Shown here: positions 1 through 5,775 of the stretch, piece after piece
Layout: the number at the start of each line of letters is the position of its first letter
Numbering within the stretch: position 1 is the stretch's first letter
NCBI GenBank assembly: GCA_027023325.1
Contig: JALVVQ010000323.1
Coordinates: 1-5,775, forward strand
Length of the DNA stretch: 5,775 nt
Source of the DNA: Campylobacteraceae bacterium
Lineage (GTDB): Bacteria > Campylobacterota > Campylobacteria > Campylobacterales > Sulfurovaceae
Direction: 5' to 3'
The notes under the pieces: generated by a model
Told to the model about the DNA's origin: nothing
What the model saw: only the letters and a program-made list of their open reading frames with translations
The model's database searches: none
Program-made: the position numbers and the translations under genes

Positions 1-1437
1 ATGCTCTTCAGGTATCTTCAGCACAATACCTTTTTTCAGGTGGCGCTGCGCAGAAAGATTGATAATCTGCGAAGCAATAGCAAAGAGCTTCTCTCTGACT
101 TTGGCTTTGAGTTTTTTGAAGCTGGCTTTTCCCATGCGGTCAAGTACCGGCAATGCACCACCTTCGGCAACATAGCGGTCGATGGTCTCTAAACTGGAGA
201 CAGGGATCAGCAGGGCATCTTCATTTTGATAATGAATCATCACAAATTCACTCATGGCACCCAGTATCTCACGCTTCTCAATCCCCTTGAATATTCCTAC
301 CCCATGGTTCTCATGCACCACAAAATCCCCAGGCTTAAGTGCATCCAGCATAATCGAAGCTTTTTTAACCCGTTTGCGCTTGATCGGCTTGTTTAGAGAG
401 AGAATGAGCCGCTCACTGCTCATTAGATTGAGAATCCCCTCTTGATAAACAAAGGTGATATTTTCAAATGATGCCAGCTGAGAGCCTCGCACGATACTCT
501 CATTTTGGGCGATGATGGTAATTTGTTTCTCTTTGTGGGCTTCCAAAAGCTTATTGAGATCAAGCACTTCCAAATCACGATACCGGGTCGCCTCGGGAAT
601 CACTTCGGTCGGAAAGGCTCCTCTGCCAAGAAGCGGCTTGCCCAGACTGCATATCTCCTCCAGCTCCTCCTCCAGACTGCTGCTACATATCGCATCAAAC
701 TGGATAAAGGCACTCTCTGCCAACTCTCTAAGATGCCAGAGTCCCAGCGCATCTACATCCTTGACAAAGGCTTCATAAGTACTAGACGCTACCCGCTCTC
801 TGAGTGCCACATACTCCTCTTTTTCCAATGCCAAAAAGGCAGGGCTTACCACCAGTGATTCCAGCTCTTCAGGTAGGCGTTTTTGTGTCTCAGGGACATA
901 AGCATGAATCGCCTCTACCTCTTCATCGAAGAGTGAAATACGGTAGGGGTGCACTGCACCTACAGGATAGATATCGACGATATCCCCACGGAAAGAGACC
1001 TCTCCCTGTGCTGAAGCGATATCGACAAAATGGTACCCCCAGTGATAGAGCTTCTCCTTGAGCATCTGCAAAGAAAGTGTATCGGCAAAAGCGATCTCAT
1101 AGGTCTGGAAACAGTGAGCTTTGGGCAGAGGAAAAAGCAGGGAACGCAAAGGTGAGACCAAAAGCTTCTTTTCCTGGCAAGCATGGTAGCTTCCTAACTC
1201 AAAGAACAGCGTTCGCATCTCCTCCCCATAAGGACGCATATCATCTCCCGGAGAGACCCGAATATCGGGTAGCACAAAAGGATGATACCCTAGAAACCGT
1301 GCGATATCCCTAATCTGAATCGCCTCTTTGTCATCTTTGCATATCAGCAGTGTGGCTGCATCAGACTCAACCATCGTTCCCTGGGCCTGCCGAAGGGTCA
1401 CCCCCTCTAGATACTCATATACATTACTTTGATACAT
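1..1437 (-). CDS. mfd: Transcription-repair coupling factor Mfd, N-terminal 479 residues (3' end outside window)
   Basis: Mfd removes RNA polymerase stalled at DNA lesions and recruits UvrA for nucleotide excision repair. The minus-strand frame is open from the ATG at 1437 to base 1 with no stop. Residues 1-350 or so match the UvrB-like N-terminal region, including RGDIVDIYPV near 150-159. Residues 367-420 are the CarD-like RNA-polymerase interaction domain (PGDFVVHENHG, then VGIFKGIEK). Residues 437-465 are the linker helix (FKKLKAKVREKLFAIASQII) that precedes the helicase core. The helicase/translocase motifs lie beyond the left edge. The polymerase-binding domain starts about 100 residues earlier than in E. 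coli Mfd, which fits the shorter Mfd of Campylobacterota (from memory). The start overlaps the folC end by 14 nt and has AAAGAGGG just upstream. Residues 13-22 (VTLRQAQGTM) come from a dispersed-repeat-like insert. Identity is secure; the true 5' start has one alternative at M22. Confidence 0.95.
   Translation of the reverse strand, partial: MYQSNVYEYLEGVTLRQAQGTMVESDAATLLICKDDKEAIQIRDIARFLGYHPFVLPDIRVSPGDDMRPYGEEMRTLFFELGSYHACQEKKLLVSPLRSLLFPLPKAHCFQTYEIAFADTLSLQMLKEKLYHWGYHFVDIASAQGEVSFRGDIVDIYPVGAVHPYRISLFDEEVEAIHAYVPETQKRLPEELESLVVSPAFLALEKEEYVALRERVASSTYEAFVKDVDALGLWHLRELAESAFIQFDAICSSSLEEELEEICSLGKPLLGRGAFPTEVIPEATRYRDLEVLDLNKLLEAHKEKQITIIAQNESIVRGSQLASFENITFVYQEGILNLMSSERLILSLNKPIKRKRVKKASIMLDALKPGDFVVHENHGVGIFKGIEKREILGAMSEFVMIHYQNEDALLIPVSSLETIDRYVAEGGALPVLDRMGKASFKKLKAKVREKLFAIASQIINLSAQRHLKKGIVLKIPEEH
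1375..1400. repeat. Short dispersed-repeat-like insert in the 5' end of mfd
   Basis: The plus strand contains CCCTGGGCCTGCCGAAGGG (1379-1397). This differs at two positions from CCCTGAGCCTGTCGAAGGG, a repeat core that I recall as scattered in many copies through various bacterial genomes, often read as peptides such as LRQAQG. Here it is read in frame as VTLRQAQGTM (Mfd residues 13-22), between an N-terminal YEYL segment and AATLLICKDDKEA, two segments that are nearly adjacent in related Mfd proteins as I remember them. The extent given is the part resembling the remembered repeat; true borders are unknown. Copy number in this genome cannot be judged, as only one copy is in the window. Confidence 0.6.
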
Positions 1438-2659
1438 CAACCCTCTTTAAAAATGCTTCAACAACATAAAATGAACCAAATACCACATAGTGCTCCTTTT
1501 GATCCATCTTGTTTTCAAAATAACCGTATGGCAACCTTACTTTTTTCAAAGCGTTCTCTATCTCCTCCTGTGTCGCAGCCCTTTGAGACTCGATAGAGAT
1601 GATCTCCACCCGTTTGACTTTGGGTTTGAATGTACGCAGTACCGCCTCATAGTCTTTGTCATCCAATGAGTTGTAAATCAATACCGTCTCCGGCTCCATC
1701 GCACCTACGATTGCTTTGGCTGCCAGAGGATTGTGCCCTACATCGATACGGATATATGGGGTTAGGGCATAAAATCTTCCGAACAGTTCTAGGTCTTTCA
1801 AACCATTCAAGTCATATGTGATATCTAAGATTTTTAAAGCTTGTATCGCTACGGCAGCATTCTCTGCGAGATAGTCTGGCCAGCCTTTGGATTTGGCAAT
1901 CTCTTCAACCGTAGGTCGGGTTGCCCTCATCTCGACACTTCCATTTGCATTGTTGATTTGTTTATTATTCACATTGATGTCGGGATGAGGGCAACCCGAC
2001 CTACATAAAAAAAGTTTTACACCTTTTTCTCCTGCAATCTTTCTCGCCACTTCAATCACTTCTCTATAAGGCTGTGGTGCTAGCAGCGCTTGCGTCTGAA
2101 TACTGCGTATCTTTGTCTCTGCAATCTCTTCGATCGTCTCTCCCAAAAATGCCTGATGGTCTATCCCTATAGGGGTGATAACAGAGAATTCTTTGTCACA
2201 GACATTGGTCGCATCAAACTCTCCACCAAGCCCCGCTTCCAGCACCATCAGATCACAGTGCTCAAACACCACAAATGCTAACAGTGTGGTATATTCAAAA
2301 TAACTGAGCGCTTCACTCATCTGACTACCAAGCAGCACAAAGAGCCGCTGATGTGCCTCTTCGAGTACAGCATCCGTACTGTCAGTTCCATTGAGCCAAA
2401 TGCGTTCATTAAATGCGAGGATATGCGGAGAGGAGAAGTGTCCGACACGCTTGCCTGACTTCCACGCAAGATAGGCGATCATTCTTCCTGTGGAACCTTT
2501 ACCATTGGTGCCGACGATATGAACCGTCTGTGGTCGTCTGATCTGTGGTTTGATTTTCCGATAGGCATGATGCACGCGCTCATGGTCAATCTCTTTATAG
2601 TAGAGTGGCTTCTGCTGTAAAAAATCTAAAAGCTGTATCACGCTACTGATGTCCCTCAT
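1424..2659 (-). CDS. folC: Bifunctional dihydrofolate synthase / folylpolyglutamate synthase FolC, with a repeat-derived insert
   Basis: FolC adds L-glutamate to dihydropteroate and then to reduced folates, using ATP, in the cytoplasm; it is a Mur-ligase-like enzyme. From the ATG at 2659 (411 aa): P-loop GTNGKGST at 50-57, SSPHI at 76-80, GLGGEFDATN at 143-152, IGIDH at 164-168 followed by a lysine (K183) where the family has its modified lysine, the LAENAA helix at 264-269, and the C-terminal-domain motif DVGHNP at 306-311. All key motifs are present, so the enzyme should be active. Residues 219-250 are encoded by an inverted-repeat element and have no family counterpart that I recognise. 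The start is uncertain: TTG at 2671 and GTG at 2641 are in frame. The GTG lies 1 nt past the lipoprotein stop with AGGGA 10 nt before it, and would place PLYYKEID nearer the N-terminus, as in relatives. The ATG start overlaps the upstream gene by 17 nt; the end overlaps mfd by 14 nt. Confidence 0.95.
   Translation of the reverse strand: MRDISSVIQLLDFLQQKPLYYKEIDHERVHHAYRKIKPQIRRPQTVHIVGTNGKGSTGRMIAYLAWKSGKRVGHFSSPHILAFNERIWLNGTDSTDAVLEEAHQRLFVLLGSQMSEALSYFEYTTLLAFVVFEHCDLMVLEAGLGGEFDATNVCDKEFSVITPIGIDHQAFLGETIEEIAETKIRSIQTQALLAPQPYREVIEVARKIAGEKGVKLFLCRSGCPHPDINVNNKQINNANGSVEMRATRPTVEEIAKSKGWPDYLAENAAVAIQALKILDITYDLNGLKDLELFGRFYALTPYIRIDVGHNPLAAKAIVGAMEPETVLIYNSLDDKDYEAVLRTFKPKVKRVEIISIESQRAATQEEIENALKKVRLPYGYFENKMDQKEHYVVFGSFYVVEAFLKRVDVSK
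1441..1448 (-). promoter_or_regulatory. Shine-Dalgarno of mfd inside folC
   Basis: The minus strand reads AAAGAGGG, then TTG, then the ATG of mfd at 1437. The AGAGG core lies 4 nt from the ATG, slightly short but usable. It supports the ATG at 1437 and lies within the last folC codons, so mfd translation is probably coupled to folC translation. Confidence 0.6.
1911..2004. repeat. 94-bp inverted-repeat (MITE/REP-like) element inside folC
   Basis: Arms 1911-1937 and 1978-2004 are inverted copies matching at 26 of 27 positions (mismatch at 1932/1983). Each arm starts from the outside with GTAGGTCGGGTTGCCCTCAT. The 40-base centre (1938-1977) is AT-rich. The arm sequence resembles a palindromic repeat type (GTAGGTCGGGTT...AACCCGACCTAC) that I recall as dispersed in many bacterial genomes. 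No clear target-site duplication is seen: the left flank is TTCAACC and the right flank ATAAAAA. No transposase is present, so it would be non-autonomous. It is read through in frame by folC; the outer arm gives CRSGCPHPD and the inner arm MRATRPT. One mismatch in 27 bp suggests fairly recent insertion or selection on the stem. Confidence 0.85.
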
Positions 2660-3152
2660 GGCTTGCCACAAAAGCGATAAACTGATCTACTGCCTTGACT
2701 GCACAGGCTTTGATCGCTTCTCTTTTTGCCTTGGAAGAGCGTAGTGCACTAGGCGTCACATCTGCCTCATGGGTTGTATGGATGGTTCGTATGATATGTT
2801 TTTGCTTGGACAAGAGATCAAACCGTGTCTCCAGATTGACCCGATACCGCTCTACATACCCATGTGGGTCATACCCCAGCGCATCAAAGGAGACCACCCG
2901 ACAAGAGACCTTTAGCCGTGCAGCTGAGTGAGGATCTTCACTCAGTTGACCTCTCAGGCGATAGCGAACCGCTTCACGCATCGCATCCGTGAGAAATACA
3001 CCACTGTCAGGGTCTTTTTTGGAAAGAGAGACTTCCAGATACATAGGTTCCGAAAAGAGCTGGCGGGTAGTGTGAGAGACCGGTTTATAGCCGCATGCCT
3101 GTAGCACTAATAGCAAAAAAGTAACAGTACATACTCTCCATAACGTTTTCAT
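2643..3152 (-). CDS. lptE: LptE-like outer-membrane lipoprotein (LPS assembly)
   Basis: A 169-residue lipoprotein. The first 20 residues form a lipoprotein signal peptide: MKTLWR, a hydrophobic stretch VCTVTFLLLVL, then lipobox LQAC with Cys20 as the lipidated residue. The mature protein begins CGYKP, typical of LptE/RlpB proteins. Gly after the Cys fits outer-membrane sorting. LptE plugs and stabilises the LptD channel that inserts lipopolysaccharide in the outer leaflet. A small lipoprotein of this sort directly after leuS is also found in Campylobacter as I recall. The rest is a single small alpha/beta domain (EVSLSKK, AVRYRLRGQL, RYRVNLETRFDL) with a basic C-terminal helix; LptE sequences diverge strongly, so the assignment rests on signal peptide, size, CGYKP and location. 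A TTG at 3158 is in frame but the Shine-Dalgarno position favours the ATG at 3152. The gene starts 10 nt after leuS and its end overlaps folC. Confidence 0.75.
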   Translation of the reverse strand: MKTLWRVCTVTFLLLVLQACGYKPVSHTTRQLFSEPMYLEVSLSKKDPDSGVFLTDAMREAVRYRLRGQLSEDPHSAARLKVSCRVVSFDALGYDPHGYVERYRVNLETRFDLLSKQKHIIRTIHTTHEADVTPSALRSSKAKREAIKACAVKAVDQFIAFVASHEGHQ

Positions 3153-3159
3153 ATACAAT

Positions 3160-3164
3160 CCCTT
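3160..3164 (-). promoter_or_regulatory. Shine-Dalgarno deciding the lipoprotein start
   Basis: AAGGG on the minus strand overlaps the leuS TAA stop and lies 7 nt from the ATG at 3152, but only 1 nt from the in-frame TTG at 3158. The spacing selects the ATG. Termination on leuS would leave ribosomes on this site, so translation is likely coupled. Confidence 0.65.
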
Positions 3165-5601
3165 ACACAGTCTTCACAGCCAGATTGACCAGCTTGTTGG
3201 GTACAACAATCTCTTTGACGATCTGCATTCCCTCCAGCCACTTAGCCCCTGCCTCTTTGGCTGTGGTGAGAATCTCTTCCTGTGAAGCAGAAGGAGACAT
3301 CTGTATCTCAGTACGCTTTTTACCTCCGATCATGACCACATAGAGGATGCTGTCCTGTACAAAGACCTCCTCTTTGACCTCCAGCACATCACGCAGATTC
3401 TCTCTACTGAAGAGCTTTTCGCTGAGCTCTGTTGCCACATGGGGAACGATGGGCTCCAGAAGGTTGAGCATGATATACATACCTTCTGTCCAAACCGCCC
3501 CATTCTCCTGCTTGTCCAGTGCATTGAGTGCTTCCATACAGGCAGCAATCAGGGTATTGAAGGCAAAAGTACGCTCATAGACATCTGTAGATTTTTGCAG
3601 TGCCTCATAGACCTTGACCCGTGCGACTTTCTCCTCTTTGCTCAAACTTTTCTGGTCGATCTCAGGCAGCGTAGTTTCTGTGACCCTGCTGTGTCTATCA
3701 TAGAGTTTACGAATGAATCTAAAAGCACCATCCACAGCAGAGTCATTCCACTCCAGCTCTTTCTGTGGTGGTGCAGCAAACAGTGTAAAGAGTCTGGCAG
3801 TATCAGCCCCATACTTCTCTATCAGTGCATCAGGATCGACAGTGTTACCTTTGGATTTGCTCATCTTGGCGCCATCCATGAGTACCATCCCCTGTGTCAG
3901 CAGCTGACTGAAAGGCTCGTCGATATCATGATAACCCAGATCACGCAGTACTTTGGTGAAAAAGCGTGCATACAGCAAATGCAAAATCGCATGCTCTATC
4001 CCACCGATATACTGATCTACACCCAGCCAATAGTTGGCACTTTCCTTGTCGATACCTACCTCTTCCCACTGCTTTGGGTTGGTGGCATAGCGAAACTGAT
4101 ACCAGCTTGACTGCACAAAGGTATCCAGCGTATCGGTTTCACGGATCGCCTCTTTACCACATTTTGGGCAAGCACAGTGCTTCCATGTCGGATGACTCTC
4201 GAGCGGATTGCCCTCTCCTGTGATCTCTACATCATCCGGCAGTGTGATCGGAAGATTCTCTGCCTTTTCTGCTACCAGACCACAGCTTTCACAATGTACA
4301 AAAGGGATCGGTGCGCCCCAGTAACGCTGGCGGCTCACACCCCAGTTGCGTAGCTTATAGTTGGTGGTACTTTCACCCAGCTTCTTCTCTTCAAACAGTG
4401 CTGAGATCCTGACTTTGGCCTCACTATTTGCCATACCGGTAAAGCTACCGGAGTTTTCAAGGGTACCTTCCAGCGTATAGGGAAGCTCTCCCCCACTGAT
4501 CACTCTTTTGACAGGCAAGTCATACTTGGCAGCAAACTCAAAATCCCGCTCATCATGTGCAGGCACCGCCATCACCGCGCCTCCCCCATAGGAAGCAAGC
4601 ACAAAATTGGCTGTCCAGACCGGGATCTCCTCACCTGTCAGCGGATGCAGTACCGTGATACCCAGTGGATACCCCTCTTTGTCTGCCTGTGCCCGCTCCC
4701 GCTCTGACATATTGGCAATGGCCTCGATCTTCTCTGCCATCTCCGCTTCCAGCTGACCCTGCTTCAACAATGACTTGACGATAGGATGCTCCGCAGCCAA
4801 TGCAGCATAGCTCACACCATAGATCGTATCTGGTCTTGTGGTAAAGACATCAAAGCCCTCAAACTCTCCGTCTAGTTTTGCCTTGGAAGTTTCAGAGAGT
4901 GTAAAGGAGAATGCCAGCCCCCGTGACTTGCCTATCCAGTTGCGCTGCATGGTCAGCACCTGGGTCGGCCATTTTCCTTCCAACGGCTCTAGATCCTCCA
5001 AAAGCTCTTCTGCATATTTGAGTATGTCCAGGTAGTACCCCGGCATCTCCTTGAGCTGCACTTCATTGTCACAGCGCCAGCAGCACCCTTCTTCTACCTG
5101 CTCATTGGCAAGTACTGTATGGCAAGACTCGCACCAGTTCACTGTCGTGGACTCACGATAGAGCAGACCCTCCTCATACATACGGATGATAAACGCCTGC
5201 TCCCAGCGCGTATAGAGTGGATCACAGGTAGCAAATTCGCGACTCCTGGAAAAAGAGAGCCCCAGTGCCGAGAGTTCCTTACGCATATAGTCGATATTTT
5301 CATAGGTCCACTTCTTGGGGTGCTGCTTGTATTTGATCGCTGCATTCTCCGCCGGCATACCAAATGCATCCCAGCCGATAGGATGCAACACATTATACGC
5401 CTGCTTGCGATAGTAGCGCGCCATCGCATCTCCGATCGCATAGTTGCGCACATGCCCCATATGGATGCGCCCACTGGGATAAGGAAACATACTGAGGATA
5501 TATTTCTTCTTCTGTTCAAGAGAATCAGAAGGCTCAAACGCCTGCTCCTCTTCCCAATTTTTTTGCCATTTGGCTTCGATCTCTTTTGGATGATAACTCA
5601 T
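3163..5601 (-). CDS. leuS: Leucyl-tRNA synthetase
   Basis: A class Ia aminoacyl-tRNA synthetase of 812 residues that attaches leucine to tRNA-Leu in the cytoplasm and hydrolyses mischarged products. Visible signatures, in order: the HIGH-type motif HMGH at 47-50 within FPYPSGRIHMGH; a zinc site C157-x2-C160 and C174-x2-C177; the CP1 editing domain with TTRPDT at 254-259 and AVPAHDERD at 345-353 (D350 corresponds to the conserved editing aspartate); a second CxxC pair of pairs, C437/C440 and C478/C481; KMSKS at 579-583; then the anticodon-binding helical domain and a short C-terminal domain to TV812. Length is somewhat below the roughly 860 residues of E. coli LeuRS, as is usual in Campylobacterota. 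Nothing is missing. The ATG at 5601 has only a weak purine-rich site (AAGCGAG) upstream. It is the first gene of the apparent operon. Confidence 0.98.
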   Translation of the reverse strand: MSYHPKEIEAKWQKNWEEEQAFEPSDSLEQKKKYILSMFPYPSGRIHMGHVRNYAIGDAMARYYRKQAYNVLHPIGWDAFGMPAENAAIKYKQHPKKWTYENIDYMRKELSALGLSFSRSREFATCDPLYTRWEQAFIIRMYEEGLLYRESTTVNWCESCHTVLANEQVEEGCCWRCDNEVQLKEMPGYYLDILKYAEELLEDLEPLEGKWPTQVLTMQRNWIGKSRGLAFSFTLSETSKAKLDGEFEGFDVFTTRPDTIYGVSYAALAAEHPIVKSLLKQGQLEAEMAEKIEAIANMSERERAQADKEGYPLGITVLHPLTGEEIPVWTANFVLASYGGGAVMAVPAHDERDFEFAAKYDLPVKRVISGGELPYTLEGTLENSGSFTGMANSEAKVRISALFEEKKLGESTTNYKLRNWGVSRQRYWGAPIPFVHCESCGLVAEKAENLPITLPDDVEITGEGNPLESHPTWKHCACPKCGKEAIRETDTLDTFVQSSWYQFRYATNPKQWEEVGIDKESANYWLGVDQYIGGIEHAILHLLYARFFTKVLRDLGYHDIDEPFSQLLTQGMVLMDGAKMSKSKGNTVDPDALIEKYGADTARLFTLFAAPPQKELEWNDSAVDGAFRFIRKLYDRHSRVTETTLPEIDQKSLSKEEKVARVKVYEALQKSTDVYERTFAFNTLIAACMEALNALDKQENGAVWTEGMYIMLNLLEPIVPHVATELSEKLFSRENLRDVLEVKEEVFVQDSILYVVMIGGKKRTEIQMSPSASQEEILTTAKEAGAKWLEGMQIVKEIVVPNKLVNLAVKTV

Positions 5602-5639
5602 AGATGCTCGCTTATTGTATGATGTATTAATTTGAAGAG

Positions 5640-5667
5640 ATTATAGCGAATTTATTAGAAATGAGAA
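5640..5667 (-). promoter_or_regulatory. Putative housekeeping promoter of leuS operon
   Basis: On the minus strand a perfect TATAAT lies at 5645-5640, with a weak -35 TTCTCA (4 of 6) at 5667-5662 and a 16-nt spacer. This predicts transcription start near 5633 and a leader of about 30 nt before the ATG at 5601. The weak -35 in an AT-rich context is common for Campylobacterota promoters. No other promoter is needed for the downstream genes, which follow without gaps. Confidence 0.6.
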
Positions 5668-5717
5668 ATGAGGTTTACCTATTTGCTTACGATTTTATCT
5701 ATTTTATGCAAAACAAA

Positions 5718-5731
5718 ACGATGTACATCAA
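5718..5731. promoter_or_regulatory. FNR/CRP-box-like palindrome
   Basis: GATGTACATC (5720-5729) is a perfect 10-bp palindrome. On the minus strand the wider site reads TTGATGTACATCGT, matching 8 of 10 defined positions of the FNR consensus TTGAT-N4-ATCAA. Its centre lies about 92 nt upstream of the predicted leuS start and about 57 upstream of the predicted rightward start. A single short palindrome in AT-rich DNA can occur by chance, so binding is speculative. Confidence 0.25.
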
Positions 5732-5746
5732 AGATTTGACAGCATA

Positions 5747-5775
5747 TTGCCGTATCAAAAATTTCAGGTTATAAT
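5747..5775 (+). promoter_or_regulatory. Putative divergent promoter at the window edge
   Basis: The plus strand has TTGCCG (4 of 6 to TTGACA) at 5747-5752 and a perfect TATAAT at 5770-5775 with an ideal 17-nt spacer. It points to the right, away from leuS, so a gene or RNA reading right probably begins just outside the window. What it drives cannot be seen. Confidence 0.5.

Noticed and set aside
505..858. Plus-strand open frame of 117 codons opposite mfd
   Set aside because: The minus-strand frame here is uninterrupted Mfd; the plus frame has no family resemblance.
1911..2013. Inverted repeat as a rho-independent terminator or CRISPR-like repeat
   Set aside because: There is no T-run after the stem in either direction, it is inside an intact gene, and there are only two inverted arms, not direct repeats with spacers.
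2007..2013. Run of seven A (T on the coding strand) beside the folC element as a phase-variable tract
   Set aside because: Seven A/T is short for slippage-driven phase variation and the gene is likely essential, so on-off switching is implausible.
3439..4110. Plus-strand open frame of 223 codons opposite leuS
   Set aside because: It lies entirely antisense to the conserved LeuRS catalytic and anticodon-binding coding region, has no recognisable domain, and is explained by codon bias of leuS.
5119..5622. Plus-strand open frame of 167 codons opposite the leuS 5' end
   Set aside because: It is antisense to the HMGH-containing region of leuS, shows no domain or plausible ribosome site, and is a shadow.
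5657..5672. Tandem AGAAATG-type 7-bp repeat upstream of leuS
   Set aside because: Only about two units in AT-rich intergenic DNA; likely chance.
5736..5741. Perfect TTGACA on the plus strand
   Set aside because: It lies 28 nt from the TATAAT at 5770, too far for a promoter pair; TTGCCG at 5747 fits with 17 nt.

Overview
The window is a compact stretch of housekeeping genes, all read from the minus strand. It most likely comes from a member of the Campylobacterota (formerly Epsilonproteobacteria), perhaps a Sulfurovum-like lineage. This rests on the gene order leuS, LptE-like lipoprotein, folC, mfd, which from memory resembles the order in Campylobacter jejuni and relatives (there with a few extra small genes between), and on the protein sequences themselves. 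The genus is an inference.

Reading in the direction of transcription (right to left): 5602-5775 is an AT-rich intergenic region. It has a -10 (TATAAT) facing leuS, a second TATAAT with a good -35 facing right at the window edge, and a small FNR-box-like palindrome between them. Next come complete leuS (leucyl-tRNA synthetase), a short lipoprotein gene of the LptE type starting 10 nt after leuS, folC (dihydrofolate/folylpolyglutamate synthase) overlapping the lipoprotein gene, and the first 479 codons of mfd (transcription-repair coupling factor) overlapping folC by 14 nt. mfd runs off the left edge. There are no gaps or terminators between the genes, so they look like one operon with coupled translation. 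Their functions (tRNA charging, LPS export, folate, DNA repair) are not linked in one pathway; this is a conserved housekeeping string.

No new multi-gene system is visible. The unusual content is two short dispersed-repeat-like elements lying inside the reading frames of two neighbouring housekeeping genes without breaking either. One is a 94-bp element with 27-bp inverted arms in the middle of folC; it adds about 32 residues. The other is a short GC-rich repeat near the 5' end of mfd; it adds about 10 residues and also brings a Shine-Dalgarno-like AGGG and an ATG. They recall the in-frame palindromic elements described in Rickettsia, although the sequences here look like different, widely scattered repeat families. 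Recognition of these families is from memory and was not checked by search.
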